Below, piece after piece: positions 1-9,022 of a stretch of DNA of 64,000 nucleotides. The notes beneath the pieces were generated by a model that was given only the letters and a program-made list of their open reading frames with translations, was not told where the DNA came from and did no database searches. The DNA lies in the NCBI GenBank assembly GCA_963814955.1, contig CAWFEX010000008.1:496001-560000 (forward strand). Direction: 5' to 3'. Position 1 is the stretch's first letter; every line of letters starts with the position of its first letter. Position numbers and translations under genes: made by a program. The stretch comes from DATCJA01 sp963814955 (lineage in GTDB: Bacteria > Acidobacteriota > Vicinamibacteria > Vicinamibacterales > UBA2999).

Positions 1-1905
1 GTTGCCGCTGGCCTCGCCGGCTGGGTGATCGAGCCGCCGTTCACGGGTGAAGAAGCGCTCGACTTCACCGCGATCTCGCGCTTTGCCGACGGTGGAGCGA
101 TCACACTGCGGAACGCATCGCTATTGCCTGACGCGGTTCCCGTCTATCTCTTCCAGCCCTATCAGCTGGCGATTGCCATCATCTCGGGCTGGTCCGGAGT
201 CGATCCGCTGGTCGCGTACATCAAACTCAGATCGTTTCTCGCACCACTGACGCTCGTCTTCGTTTACAGCCTCATCAGGCATCTGTCGCCATCGCGCATC
301 GAGGCTCGTGCCGCCTTCATCGTCGTACTCATGTTCGTCGTGCTGGACGTCGACACCTGGCAATCGAACTCCCTGTTTCCACTGGTCCGCCGTGGGGGTG
401 TTGGTGCAGGCATCTGCATGCCGGTATTGATGACCTTGTGTCTGATGGCCACCCGTCACTCAGACGACGAGCCGGCGCAGCGTGTTCACATGGCGGCGCT
501 TGCCGTCGCGCCTGTGATGCTCGTTGCGTCGCTGTCGACACATCCGCTGGAAATGTTTCCGGTGTTGTGGTTCGTCGCAGCATTGGCCGTCGCCGTCGTC
601 TGCGGTCTCGACCCGCTTCGCACACGACAGCAAACGGTCGCGCTCGCGCTCCTGCTCGCAGCGACGACGGCAGTCTATGTCGACGTGCACTCGCGATTGG
701 TTCCGTACGTTGCCGAATATGAGCGCGCCGACAAGGCAGCCGTGCGCGACCGCTTCGTCCAGATCCTCAGAACGCCCGGAGATGCGATTGCTGGAGAACC
801 GACGGAGGCGCGCGACGTCCTCACCCGGACCATTCCAGCCACAACCGCGGTCTTTGTCGGTGTTCCCGCGATGGCGCTCGCCGCGCTACGTGCGCCGGCG
901 GCCGCCAGTGTGCTCGCCCTGGCCGTCGTGCCGCTCGTGCTGGTGTACTCGAGTCCGGCAGGTTATATGGCGCTGTCGCTGCTCACATCGGTCGAGACCG
1001 TCAGAGATGTCAACGCATATTTCTCGCTGATGGGAATCATCGCCCTCGCCATGGGGTTGAGCGCGCTGGCCCAAGTTGCACTTCGCGCCGCGGCATGGCG
1101 TCAAAACGGATTGAGCCGCGTCATCGCCACATCGGCTGCCGGTTCCTTCGTCATATGGGCTGCATCAACGTGGGGGTCGCGAATTGTTGAGTCGTTCGCC
1201 GTCCGCGCGATGATGCAGCCGGAGTTCCTGCTGCTCATCGGGGTCGTCACGTTGGTTGCCGTTGTCGGCGCCGCGTTGCGGAGCCGACCGATCGTTGCGG
1301 CGGCGCCCGTTCCGGTCGCCGTCGTGCTCGCGACGATTTGTCTGGCGCTGCCGTTCGCGGTGCCGGAACACGCATTTGGAGGTGTCTTCGCCAAACGGAC
1401 TCCTGTGACCCTGCTCGACCGGTTCGCGCGCGCGTATGAGTTGCCGTCGGTCGTCGATTGGCCCGCCTACTACGAGACCTTGAAAGGGTCCATCGCTCCA
1501 CGCCTGCCGGTGCCGAGAAGCGTCGTCGACGAGCTTCGAAGGCGGATCCCGCCCCGTCAGGTCGTGCTCGCGGATCCGCGCTACAGTTGCGCCGTCGTGG
1601 TTTTGATCGACGCGTACTGCATCAACCCCGAACATATTTACGGTCACTATTTCCAGCCTGCCGCCCGATATCACGCTGATTACGTCATGCCGCAAGGGAA
1701 TGGCGACGGGGCTCACCCGTTCTTCAATTTCAGCGGGTCGCTTACAGAAGGTGAACGACGGCTGCTGAAGGAATACGGTGTTTCATACGTGCTCACCGAT
1801 CCGGTGTACACAGAGCAGATTGCTGCGAAGCTGCGCGATCTGCCCACCGCCACGCTTGAAATGGATCTCTCCGGATACCGCCTGTACCGTATTGGCGCAA
1901 CGTAG
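1..1905 (+). CDS. Polytopic glycosyltransferase-like membrane protein, 5' end outside window
   Basis: The frame is open from the first base, so the N-terminus lies outside the window; the first possible internal start is GTG at 25. The visible ~630 residues hold many hydrophobic segments and a soluble C-terminal part. The last 45 residues (YGVSYVLTDP, then SGYRLYRI) resemble the C-terminus of the two ~945-residue polytopic proteins at 10-16 kb (LGVTHVLVNP, NGWAVYEV), so all three probably share a GT39/PMT-like plan, with membrane helices followed by a periplasmic tail. A role in transferring sugars from a lipid carrier is inferred from this plan and from context; no catalytic residue could be assigned. 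It converges with the flippase-like gene at 1929, with a 23-base gap. Confidence 0.7.
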   Translation, partial: VAAGLAGWVIEPPFTGEEALDFTAISRFADGGAITLRNASLLPDAVPVYLFQPYQLAIAIISGWSGVDPLVAYIKLRSFLAPLTLVFVYSLIRHLSPSRIEARAAFIVVLMFVVLDVDTWQSNSLFPLVRRGGVGAGICMPVLMTLCLMATRHSDDEPAQRVHMAALAVAPVMLVASLSTHPLEMFPVLWFVAALAVAVVCGLDPLRTRQQTVALALLLAATTAVYVDVHSRLVPYVAEYERADKAAVRDRFVQILRTPGDAIAGEPTEARDVLTRTIPATTAVFVGVPAMALAALRAPAAASVLALAVVPLVLVYSSPAGYMALSLLTSVETVRDVNAYFSLMGIIALAMGLSALAQVALRAAAWRQNGLSRVIATSAAGSFVIWAASTWGSRIVESFAVRAMMQPEFLLLIGVVTLVAVVGAALRSRPIVAAAPVPVAVVLATICLALPFAVPEHAFGGVFAKRTPVTLLDRFARAYELPSVVDWPAYYETLKGSIAPRLPVPRSVVDELRRRIPPRQVVLADPRYSCAVVVLIDAYCINPEHIYGHYFQPAARYHADYVMPQGNGDGAHPFFNFSGSLTEGERRLLKEYGVSYVLTDPVYTEQIAAKLRDLPTATLEMDLSGYRLYRIGAT

Positions 1906-1928
1906 ACACCGCTCGGAGGTGAGCGCGG

Positions 1929-2909
1929 TTACGGTCGGCCTGTCTCGCCACCCAAAGGAGTGGGCTGCATCAGCCACAGGATCAGGCCAACGAAACTGGC
2001 AACGATCAAGTGGGCGTACAAAAGAAGGGAAATGGCCACGGCCGGTTCCGGCGCAATGCCGAGCGGGGCAAGCAGCGACGCATGCAACTGCTCGCGCAGT
2101 CCAAGCCCATTCAGCGAGATAGGTATGTTGCTCAGCACGGTTGTCGCCGTCACGGCCGCAAGCATCGCGACAAACGGTGGGACCGATGCCTGCTGCACCG
2201 CGAAGAAGCGTAAGTAGAGCGCCGTCACGGCCGTCGTGTACGCAACGACGACGAGCGCCGCCTGCGCGACGATTACCGGCCTCCGCAGCGGAGCAGCCAT
2301 GTCGAGGCGCAGCCGTTGCAGCCGTTCGGCAAGCCGGACGGCTGGTTTACCGAATCGACTGACGCGAGCTGCGAGCCCTCCCGTACCAAAGCCCGTCAGC
2401 AGCAGCAGCAGTATCGAAACGACGGCGATCAACGCCGCCGCGACGTTGGCAGCGGCGAAGCGCGGCGCCGAAATGGGGCTGAACCAGAGCGCGATAGTCG
2501 CGAGCAGGGCCTGCAGCCCGACACCGAGCAGCCGGTCGACGACAACCGAGGCTGTCACAGTCCGATACCCGTGCCCCGGGCCAAGGTAGGCGACCTTGGC
2601 GATGTCGCCGCCGACCGTTGAAGGCAGAAAGTTGTTGACGAAAATGCCGACGAAGTACTGCCGTACGGCGGTCGTAAATGGAATCGACACGCCGGCCGCT
2701 TTCAACAGCAACCTCCAGCGCCAGGCATAGGACACCTGTCCCGCGAGCACTACGGCGAGCGAAAGCAGGTAGAAAGACACAGGCAGCCGCGCGAACAACA
2801 TGCGAAGTGCGGCAACATCGATCGATCTCAGCAGCAGCACCAGCAGCAGGATCGTCACCAGTGCCTGAACCGCGAGCCACCATCGCGACCGCATCACAGT
2901 GCGGCTCAC
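1929..2909 (-). CDS. Lysylphosphatidylglycerol synthase TM-region / UPF0104 family membrane protein
   Basis: A 326-residue integral membrane protein of the family that includes the MprF flippase domain, YbhN and AglD. It starts with one helix after a basic N-terminus and has the family-like loop QYFVGIFVNNFLPSTVGGD near residues 84-102, plus S-L-N-G-L-G-L-R-E in the C-terminal third. There is no lysyltransferase domain, so it probably moves or handles a lipid-linked intermediate instead of aminoacylating lipid. It is the last gene of the minus-strand operon starting at 16324; its ATG overlaps the stop of the upstream GT2 gene (ATGA), suggesting coupled translation. A partner role with that GT2 in making or flipping a polyprenyl-phosphate sugar is inferred. 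Confidence 0.82.
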   Translation of the reverse strand: MSRTVMRSRWWLAVQALVTILLLVLLLRSIDVAALRMLFARLPVSFYLLSLAVVLAGQVSYAWRWRLLLKAAGVSIPFTTAVRQYFVGIFVNNFLPSTVGGDIAKVAYLGPGHGYRTVTASVVVDRLLGVGLQALLATIALWFSPISAPRFAAANVAAALIAVVSILLLLLTGFGTGGLAARVSRFGKPAVRLAERLQRLRLDMAAPLRRPVIVAQAALVVVAYTTAVTALYLRFFAVQQASVPPFVAMLAAVTATTVLSNIPISLNGLGLREQLHASLLAPLGIAPEPAVAISLLLYAHLIVASFVGLILWLMQPTPLGGETGRP

Positions 2910-3724
2910 ACCGAACGCGGGCTCGCACCGAACACACGACCCCTGCCATGGTCAGCGCGGCGACGAAGGACGACCCACCGCAGCCACCACTTCAGAATGT
3001 CGCGAATCGCCGCCGCGATGGCGAGCGGCCGTGTTCCCTTTCCGTGCCCCTGGCGGCGCTTCAGGAACGGGACCGGCACTTCCTTGAAGGTTGCACCGCG
3101 CCACCATGTCTTGAGCAGACATTCCGGATTGGTGAATGCGCTTTCCGTCTCGAGCGTCACCGACTGAATCAGCGCGCGCGGGTAGACCGTGACGTTCTGA
3201 TAATCCTGCAACGGCAGACGGAACAGCAGTCGAATCAGGCGGTAATTGACGATCGACACAAGGCCCTTGTACGCGGTGTCGGAACGCCGGTCGACCATTC
3301 CCCGCGCCGAAATCGTTCCTTCGCGAACGCCCTGGAGCACGTCGACAGACTGGAGCTCATTGAGCGACTGCGCGAGGTAGCGAATGTCGTACGACCAGTC
3401 AACCGTCTGCCAGAACAGATAGTCCTTGGTCGCCAGCGAGATGGCCCGCTTTGTGTTGTAACCCGAGCCACGGTTCCGATCGTTCTTGTACGGCCTCAGC
3501 CACGGTCGCGTCCGGGCGCACCCCTCCGCAATGTCCCACGTCCTGTCGGTGCTGCCATCGTCGACGACGATCAGCTCGAAGTCGTCTGTGAGCGCGGCAA
3601 GAAATGCGCCGGCGCGATCGATGTAGGCCGCGATGCTCTCTTCCTCGTTCAGCGCCCACCCGAGCATCGAGAGACTGAACGGCACTCGCGGTGTTCCGGG
3701 CAAGATGTCGGTGGACTCGGGCAT
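2906..3724 (-). CDS. Family 2 glycosyltransferase, dolichyl-phosphate-sugar synthase type
   Basis: A 272-residue GT-A glycosyltransferase. The N-terminus reads SLMLGWALNEEESI-like sequence (SMLGWALNEEESIAAY), then ELIVVDDGSTDRTWDIA, the nucleotide-sugar binding DDGS motif of GT2 enzymes. No clear C-terminal membrane helices follow. A longer open frame reaches 3922, but the ATG at 3724 is preferred because it overlaps the stop of the upstream asparagine-synthase-like gene (TGATG) and the upstream extension lies within that gene. The next gene overlaps by four bases. It probably transfers a sugar to a polyprenyl phosphate or to a growing glycan; the donor is unknown. Confidence 0.85.
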   Translation of the reverse strand: MPESTDILPGTPRVPFSLSMLGWALNEEESIAAYIDRAGAFLAALTDDFELIVVDDGSTDRTWDIAEGCARTRPWLRPYKNDRNRGSGYNTKRAISLATKDYLFWQTVDWSYDIRYLAQSLNELQSVDVLQGVREGTISARGMVDRRSDTAYKGLVSIVNYRLIRLLFRLPLQDYQNVTVYPRALIQSVTLETESAFTNPECLLKTWWRGATFKEVPVPFLKRRQGHGKGTRPLAIAAAIRDILKWWLRWVVLRRRADHGRGRVFGASPRSV

Positions 3725-5511
3725 CAGGACAGATATTGCTCGTACCATTCCTGAAACGTCACGAGCACCATCGCTTTGTTGACCGCACGGTAATCGACGC
3801 CGGGCGCGCGCAACTGGTCGACAATCTCGTTCACGCGTTGCTGGTCGAAGAGGCCGTGCAGCGCCAGCCGCTCCGCCGACAGTGTCTGCCGCACCCATGG
3901 CTGAAGATCGGCCAGCACCCACTCGGTGACCGGCATCAAAAACCCTTCCTTTGGCCTGCGAATCATCTCGTCCGGGAAGTATCGTGCGGCGGCACGCTTC
4001 AACACGTACTTCGTCTCGCCGTTATGAATCTTCATCGAGCCGGGAAGGGCGGCCACGTATTCGACGACATCGGTATCGAGAAAGGCGCTGCGCACCTCGA
4101 GCGAATGCGCCATGGACAGACGATCGATGAACGTCAGCACCTGATCCGGAAAGATTCCACGAAACTCGGCCTCGAGCATTCGATTCAGGGGATCGGCGGC
4201 CGTCGCCGATGCGAATGCGTCCCTCAGATGTTCGCGCGTTGAAACGCCGTTCAGCGCCGATCGCACATCCGGTGAATACAGCGCGGTCTTTTCTTCGTCG
4301 CTCATGACGAACAGCCGGGCGCGCCACTGCCAATCTGGCTCACTACAGTCCGACGGTCTTGGCTCCGCGCCGGCCGCGATGCGGTGGGAGCGGTAGCTGC
4401 CGAACAGCTCGTCGGCGCCGTCGCCCGCAACTGCGACCTTGACGTGTTGCGCAATGCGCTGTGACAGGAAGTAGGTTGACACAACGCCAGCGAACGGCTC
4501 GTCGAATGCGCGCAGGATCCGTCGCAGACTCGCCGGATAATCGTCGACGGAAATCGTCTCCTCGTGGTGCTCAGTTCCATAGCGGGTCGCCACCCATCGC
4601 GCCCAACGACGGTCCTCTTCTTTACCTGCCGTCGTCGACTGACCGCCATACGTCAGGGTAAACGTCTTCACGGGCGTCGGCGCAACTTCGGCGGCGAGCG
4701 CCGTCGTCAGTGACGAGTCAATCCCTCCGCTCAGGAAGAACCCCACCGGCACGTCCGACATGAACCGGCGACGGACGGCGCGACGCAGCAGCGTGAGCAG
4801 TTCGTCGACGACCTCGTGCTCGTCGCGCGATGAGTCGTCTGCGGGCGCGAACGAAAGACCCCAGTACCGCGAGATTGCTGGCTCGGTCCCCGGCCGGTAT
4901 ACGAGCTGATGCGCGGGCGGCAGCATCCACACGTCGCTGAAGATCGTGAACGGGTGTGGGACGTGCTTGTAGCTGAGGTAATGATGAAGCGCTTCCAGGT
5001 TCAACCGGCGTTCGAAGCCAGGGATTGCGAGAAGGGCTTTCAATTCAGAGGCGAAGTACAGCGCGCCGGCGTGCCGCCAGTAGTCCAGCGGCTTCTTTCC
5101 CATCCGGTCGCGCGCGAGCAGCCCGACGCGCCGGTTGCTGTCCCAGACGGCCACCGCAAACATGCCGTCTATCTGCTTCGGCAGACCCTCTCCGTACTCC
5201 TCCCACAGATGGGGCACGATCTCCGTGTCGGCCCTCGTGGTGAGCTGGTGACCTCGTTCGAGCAGTGCCGCGCGGACGTCGGGAAAATTGTAAAGCTCCC
5301 CGTTCTGGGCAGCGATGATCGTGCCGTCTTCGTTCGTGAGTGGCTGACGCCCGCCTGCCACGTCGACGATGCTCAGGCGGCGAGCGCCGATGGCAAAGTC
5401 GGACCCGGAAAGGATATGGCTGTCGTCGGGACCGCGGTGCCGCAGCGTGTCGAGCATCGTGTCGACAACGGCGCGATCGCCCGCACCAAACACGCCGCAA
5501 ATACCGCACAT
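3724..5511 (-). CDS. asnB: Asparagine synthase (glutamine-hydrolysing) family amidotransferase
   Basis: At 595 residues this has the full AsnB architecture. Cys2 in MCGICGVFG is the class II glutaminase nucleophile once Met is removed; the glutaminase domain runs to about residue 200. The synthetase domain carries the ATP-pyrophosphatase loop SGGIDSS at 261-267. In glycan loci such proteins often amidate a uronic acid or other carboxylate instead of making free asparagine, and the location between an HTTM-like membrane protein and a GT2 supports that reading here. Free asparagine synthesis cannot be excluded from sequence. It lies 3 bases after the HTTM-like gene and overlaps the GT2 start, in the middle of an operon. 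Confidence 0.88.
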   Translation of the reverse strand: MCGICGVFGAGDRAVVDTMLDTLRHRGPDDSHILSGSDFAIGARRLSIVDVAGGRQPLTNEDGTIIAAQNGELYNFPDVRAALLERGHQLTTRADTEIVPHLWEEYGEGLPKQIDGMFAVAVWDSNRRVGLLARDRMGKKPLDYWRHAGALYFASELKALLAIPGFERRLNLEALHHYLSYKHVPHPFTIFSDVWMLPPAHQLVYRPGTEPAISRYWGLSFAPADDSSRDEHEVVDELLTLLRRAVRRRFMSDVPVGFFLSGGIDSSLTTALAAEVAPTPVKTFTLTYGGQSTTAGKEEDRRWARWVATRYGTEHHEETISVDDYPASLRRILRAFDEPFAGVVSTYFLSQRIAQHVKVAVAGDGADELFGSYRSHRIAAGAEPRPSDCSEPDWQWRARLFVMSDEEKTALYSPDVRSALNGVSTREHLRDAFASATAADPLNRMLEAEFRGIFPDQVLTFIDRLSMAHSLEVRSAFLDTDVVEYVAALPGSMKIHNGETKYVLKRAAARYFPDEMIRRPKEGFLMPVTEWVLADLQPWVRQTLSAERLALHGLFDQQRVNEIVDQLRAPGVDYRAVNKAMVLVTFQEWYEQYLS

Positions 5512-5514
5512 GCC

Positions 5515-6981
5515 TCAGGGTCTCAGCGGAGCGTAGCTGCCCGGCCGTGCCCCTTCATGAATCGGCGACGTCGAGGCCGGCGCATGAACCGACGCCGATT
5601 CGTCGAGGATGTGTTCGGACACAGAGCTCCGGCCGACATCAACGAGGTATTCGGCGATCGGGTGAAAATCGAATCGATCCTGCCTCTTGCGGATGCTGAT
5701 GTAGCGAAACACGAGCAGACTTCCGGAATCGTATGGCACCGTACGCGCGTACCGCACGAGCCGCGCGACGAACAGGTCGCGATTGGTCGGGTAGTACTTC
5801 AACGTCGTAAACACACTCGTCACCGTAATTGACTCGGCGACCTGCCGATACCTCAACGACTGTCCCCAGTTCGAGACGTGTCGGCGGATACCATCAGTGC
5901 GCTGCTCGTAGATCTCCACGAAAAAGTTGATGAGATCCACCGAAAACACGCGCCAGACGATCAGTCCGAACGCGTTGGTGTACGCATCGAGAGCCCTCTG
6001 GATCCCGTTCGGCAACCCCTTCTTCGCATACAAGTTGTAGGCGAGCCCGGTGCGCGCAAACGGAAGCACCAGCAGATATGTCCACAGGCCGACACCGATT
6101 AACGTGCTGCCCGCAATCGGAGACGCCACCGGGTCCACACCTTCAGCTGGAAACGCGGCGGCTACCCAGGTGTCGACAAAGCTGCCGGAGTGCGCGAACA
6201 GGAGGCAGCACACCATTACCATTTCACACAGGAAGCCAAGCCTGATCTGTGTTGCGATAAAAACGAAGCTCACGAGTATCAAGAGACCGCCGATCATTCG
6301 CGTCATCGGCACTAACATGAGCAGCGCTCCGACGACTTCGGTTCCCCACGCCATCTCGTTGAAGAGGCGAAACCACGGACTGCCGGGCGGGAATTGACGC
6401 CAGAAGCCTGACCAGTACCCCCACTCGGGGTTCACCATGCCAAGCTCCATCCCCTCGTTCCGGCGGTAGCCGGCGAGGAACTTGTACACGCCGGCCGACA
6501 GCATGATGAGCGCGAAATCAACCTGGAGCACGAGCAGCGCGAGACCATGGTGGTCGGGCGCGAATTGGCGTGTGGATTCGAGCAACAGAACCGCAACGCC
6601 GAGCCAGTAAGCGATGAATCCCGGGGCGCCCATCCCGCGCAGAACCCCTCGCCACCGCATCTGGATGAAGAAGTAGCGGCAGAGCAAGACGTTGGCGAAG
6701 GCTGCGAGCACAACCGTGCGGCCGAGAAGCAACGCTGCGGCAGCGGCGAACCACGCCAGCATGACCGCCGGCATGGCGATTGGATTCTGCAACCATTCGA
6801 CCCAATGTCCGCGCTCGGCGTATCCGCCCCATCTTTCGCTCACGAAATATCGGCGTGCGTGAGGAATCGCGGCGGCGAGCGTCGCCATCAGCAGCAGCGC
6901 GTATGCGCACCGTATGAAGTCGAGAACCGTGGGCGTGAGGGTGGGATAGAACAGCGGGTCAGTACCGAAAAGCGCCGTCAT
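5515..6981 (-). CDS. HTTM-like polytopic membrane protein
   Basis: A 488-residue membrane protein with about eight or more hydrophobic segments up to residue ~330 and a soluble C-terminal tail of ~150 residues. The central part (SAGVYKFLAGYRRNEGM, then NPEWGYWSGFWR) resembles the HTTM / vitamin-K gamma-carboxylase-like fold, in which a K-x-x-x-G-Y-type loop follows a helix. It differs from the three HTTM paralogues at 23-37 kb and lacks their RW...HP-V-DT module. Its start overlaps the stop of a DCC1-type thiol oxidoreductase gene by four bases; HTTM and DCC1 proteins are often neighbours, which strengthens the call. Substrate unknown. Confidence 0.65.
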   Translation of the reverse strand: MTALFGTDPLFYPTLTPTVLDFIRCAYALLLMATLAAAIPHARRYFVSERWGGYAERGHWVEWLQNPIAMPAVMLAWFAAAAALLLGRTVVLAAFANVLLCRYFFIQMRWRGVLRGMGAPGFIAYWLGVAVLLLESTRQFAPDHHGLALLVLQVDFALIMLSAGVYKFLAGYRRNEGMELGMVNPEWGYWSGFWRQFPPGSPWFRLFNEMAWGTEVVGALLMLVPMTRMIGGLLILVSFVFIATQIRLGFLCEMVMVCCLLFAHSGSFVDTWVAAAFPAEGVDPVASPIAGSTLIGVGLWTYLLVLPFARTGLAYNLYAKKGLPNGIQRALDAYTNAFGLIVWRVFSVDLINFFVEIYEQRTDGIRRHVSNWGQSLRYRQVAESITVTSVFTTLKYYPTNRDLFVARLVRYARTVPYDSGSLLVFRYISIRKRQDRFDFHPIAEYLVDVGRSSVSEHILDESASVHAPASTSPIHEGARPGSYAPLRP

Positions 6982-7379
6982 CGTGCGCTGGTTCCGCGAT
7001 CGGGACGCGGCGCCGGCAATTCACATGATTCGGCGGCGCACCCGAATCGCCGCCGGTTCCGTGCAACCCAGGCGTATGCGCGTGGCCCGACCCGGCCAGA
7101 CCCGGGAAAGTAGATCAGTGGTATCAGCGGCCACATCAGCGGGCTCTGCCGCACGATGCGCCGAAACGCGAAGAAGCCGCGTGTGACACTCCGGTCCGGT
7201 CCGACGGCAAAGATCGCATTTTCGAAATCCGCCTGCGTCAACTCGGGAAACGCAGCGAGCACCTGCGGCCGCGCGTTGGCGTCATGAAATCGAAGAGCCC
7301 CGCGGACATCCAGAGCGCGGCACACTTTCAGCGACCGGATGCAGAAGCCGCATTGGCCGTCGTAAATCACGTCCAGCAT
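6978..7379 (-). CDS. DCC1-like thiol-disulfide oxidoreductase (DUF393)
   Basis: A 133-residue protein opening with MLDVIYDGQCGFCIRS, which has the D-G-x-C-x-x-C signature of the DUF393/DCC family, with redox cysteines at residues 10 and 13. Length is typical of the family. No signal peptide is seen, so it is probably cytoplasmic. It sits between a GNAT acetyltransferase gene (overlapping by one base) and an HTTM-like membrane protein gene (overlapping by four), in a pairing known for these two families. A function as an electron or thiol partner of the membrane protein is inferred. Confidence 0.85.
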   Translation of the reverse strand: MLDVIYDGQCGFCIRSLKVCRALDVRGALRFHDANARPQVLAAFPELTQADFENAIFAVGPDRSVTRGFFAFRRIVRQSPLMWPLIPLIYFPGSGRVGPRAYAWVARNRRRFGCAAESCELPAPRPDRGTSAR

Positions 7380-7891
7380 CAGGTTCGGCTCACCCTCGCC
7401 AGGAGATGTGCGTCAACGAAACTGCCATCACTCCACCGATCATCTCGAAGAGTGCCTTCGAGCGCAAACCCGGCGCGCTCGAACGCCCGCCGCGCCGCGG
7501 GATTGATCGCAAGCACGTACGCATAAATCCGGTGCAGACCGAGCTCGTTGAACCCGTGACGACATAGTCGATCGATCGCTTCCGCCCCGTATCCTTGGCC
7601 GCGCGCAGCCGGCTCACCAATTACCACGCGCAACTCGGCCTTCCGGTGACGACGATCGATGGCGAAGAACCAGACGTTGCCGACGTGCAGCTCCGGTTCG
7701 CCGGTTTCAATGGCGAAATACACACAATCGTCCCGTCCTGCCAGCGCCAGGAACCACGCTTCGTGCTCGGCGGTCGAGACGGCACCCGCCCGATCCATGA
7801 GACGCATGATCGCCGGATCGTTGGCCCACACACGGGTCCGCTCCAGATGCCGGCGCTCGAGCGGTACGAGGCGCACACGTTCCGCCTGCAC
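7379..7891 (-). CDS. GNAT-family N-acetyltransferase, RimJ/RimL or PseH type
   Basis: A 170-residue single-domain GNAT protein. The acetyl-CoA pyrophosphate loop is ARGQGYGAEA near 96-105, followed by the characteristic N-P-A-A-x-x-x-F-E-x-x-G-F strand (INPAARRAFERAGFALEG). It is three bases downstream of a radical SAM gene and one gene away from a DegT-type sugar aminotransferase. That neighbourhood suggests N-acetylation of an amino sugar made by the aminotransferase (as PseH does) over a ribosomal-protein role, but sequence alone does not distinguish these. Confidence 0.85.
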   Translation of the reverse strand: MQAERVRLVPLERRHLERTRVWANDPAIMRLMDRAGAVSTAEHEAWFLALAGRDDCVYFAIETGEPELHVGNVWFFAIDRRHRKAELRVVIGEPAARGQGYGAEAIDRLCRHGFNELGLHRIYAYVLAINPAARRAFERAGFALEGTLRDDRWSDGSFVDAHLLARVSRT

Positions 7892-7894
7892 GTT

Positions 7895-9022
7895 TCAGCG
7901 ATGCGCCTCAGGCTCGTAAATCTGCACCTCGACGCCGAGGTCCTTCCGCATGACTTCCTTCAGGTGATCGCCCGACGTTTTCAACACCTTCAGCCAGCCG
8001 TGTTCCCAGTCTCGAATTCCCGCAAACCAGGCCGAACATCCGTGGCACGGGAACGCTTCTGCGCCACGCCCTTCGAGGTGCATGCGCCGGTACCAGTTGA
8101 ACCGCTCGCCCTGCCAGATGGCCTTGATGGATACGTCGTTCGCGTTTGGAAAGAGCTCCGCCGTGCGAAACGAGATGTCCTGCCCGCAGAGTGCGATGCG
8201 GCCCAACGTGTCCACGTTCAGTCGCTCGAAGGGCCACACGCAAGGCTCCTTCTTCTCGGATGGAACCGATCGGTAGAGGTGTGCATCCAGGGCGCGGCCC
8301 GTTTCGATGTGCGTATTGTCGTCCCAGGTCAGGAACTTGCGCGTAATCACCTCGTCGACGCCTATCTCCTTGATCCAGAAGTCGATCGCCTGATCGAGCT
8401 TTCCCTCGATTTGCTGCTGGCGGATCACCGAGACGACGATTCGCGTTGGCGCCTGCAGTTCCTGACGCAGGGCGAGCGCGGCACGCACGTTGTCAACAGC
8501 GTTCGCCCACCATTTCGCCGGATCGCGGGGCGGTCCGCCACGGTGCGGCGGGCGGACGACCGCGTACGTCTCTGCGTCGCCCGCATCCATCGAAAATTCA
8601 ATCAGGTCGATGCCGGCGGCGAGAACGCGTCGCAGCTTGGTGCGGAGCACTGCGGTTGGTCCGAACATGCTGCCATTGGTGTTCAGCCAGACGCGCGCAC
8701 CTTTCGATTTGGCGAACTCAATCATGTCCACCATGCGCGGGTGCAGCATCGGCTCGCCGCCGCCGGTGCAGCGCATCCAGGCGCCGAACTCACCGCACTC
8801 TTCCGCAAGCCGGTTCCACAACGGCTCCGGAAACAGGTCGCCGCCCCGGCTGTGGTAGAAGCGTCGGATGTCGGAATTCGCGTCGGTATATGGACAGTTG
8901 GGGCAGCCGAAGTTGCAGGGATAGATGAGGGAGATCACCACCATCAACGGAAACTCTTCCGCGCCCCGACGCAATCCGTAGGACGGCTGCTGGTTGACGT
9001 CCGCGAGATGGTTCTCTGTCAC
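7895..9022 (-). CDS. Radical SAM protein with SPASM-like C-terminus
   Basis: A 375-residue protein with the [4Fe-4S]-binding C-x3-C-x2-C motif at Cys36, Cys40 and Cys43 (YPCNFGCPNCPY) and the SAM-binding GGGEP motif in RCTGGGEPMLHP. The C-terminal third has further cysteines (CVWPFERLNVDTLGRIALCG, then FPCHGC) as expected for SPASM/twitch auxiliary clusters. SPASM proteins often modify peptides or carbohydrates. Here it lies between a DegT aminotransferase (ATGA overlap) and a GNAT acetyltransferase, so modification of a nucleotide sugar or glycan precursor is the most economical guess. No precursor-peptide gene is visible next to it. Confidence 0.87.
   Translation of the reverse strand: MTENHLADVNQQPSYGLRRGAEEFPLMVVISLIYPCNFGCPNCPYTDANSDIRRFYHSRGGDLFPEPLWNRLAEECGEFGAWMRCTGGGEPMLHPRMVDMIEFAKSKGARVWLNTNGSMFGPTAVLRTKLRRVLAAGIDLIEFSMDAGDAETYAVVRPPHRGGPPRDPAKWWANAVDNVRAALALRQELQAPTRIVVSVIRQQQIEGKLDQAIDFWIKEIGVDEVITRKFLTWDDNTHIETGRALDAHLYRSVPSEKKEPCVWPFERLNVDTLGRIALCGQDISFRTAELFPNANDVSIKAIWQGERFNWYRRMHLEGRGAEAFPCHGCSAWFAGIRDWEHGWLKVLKTSGDHLKEVMRKDLGVEVQIYEPEAHR

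Noticed and set aside
2678..3754. Plus-strand frame of 358 codons
   Set aside because: Antisense to the GT2 and flippase-like genes, both supported by family motifs and overlaps.
8446..8928. Precursor peptide for the radical SAM enzyme
   Set aside because: Small frames near it are shadows of the enzyme gene, and none has a ribosome binding site or a cysteine-rich core at a sensible position.
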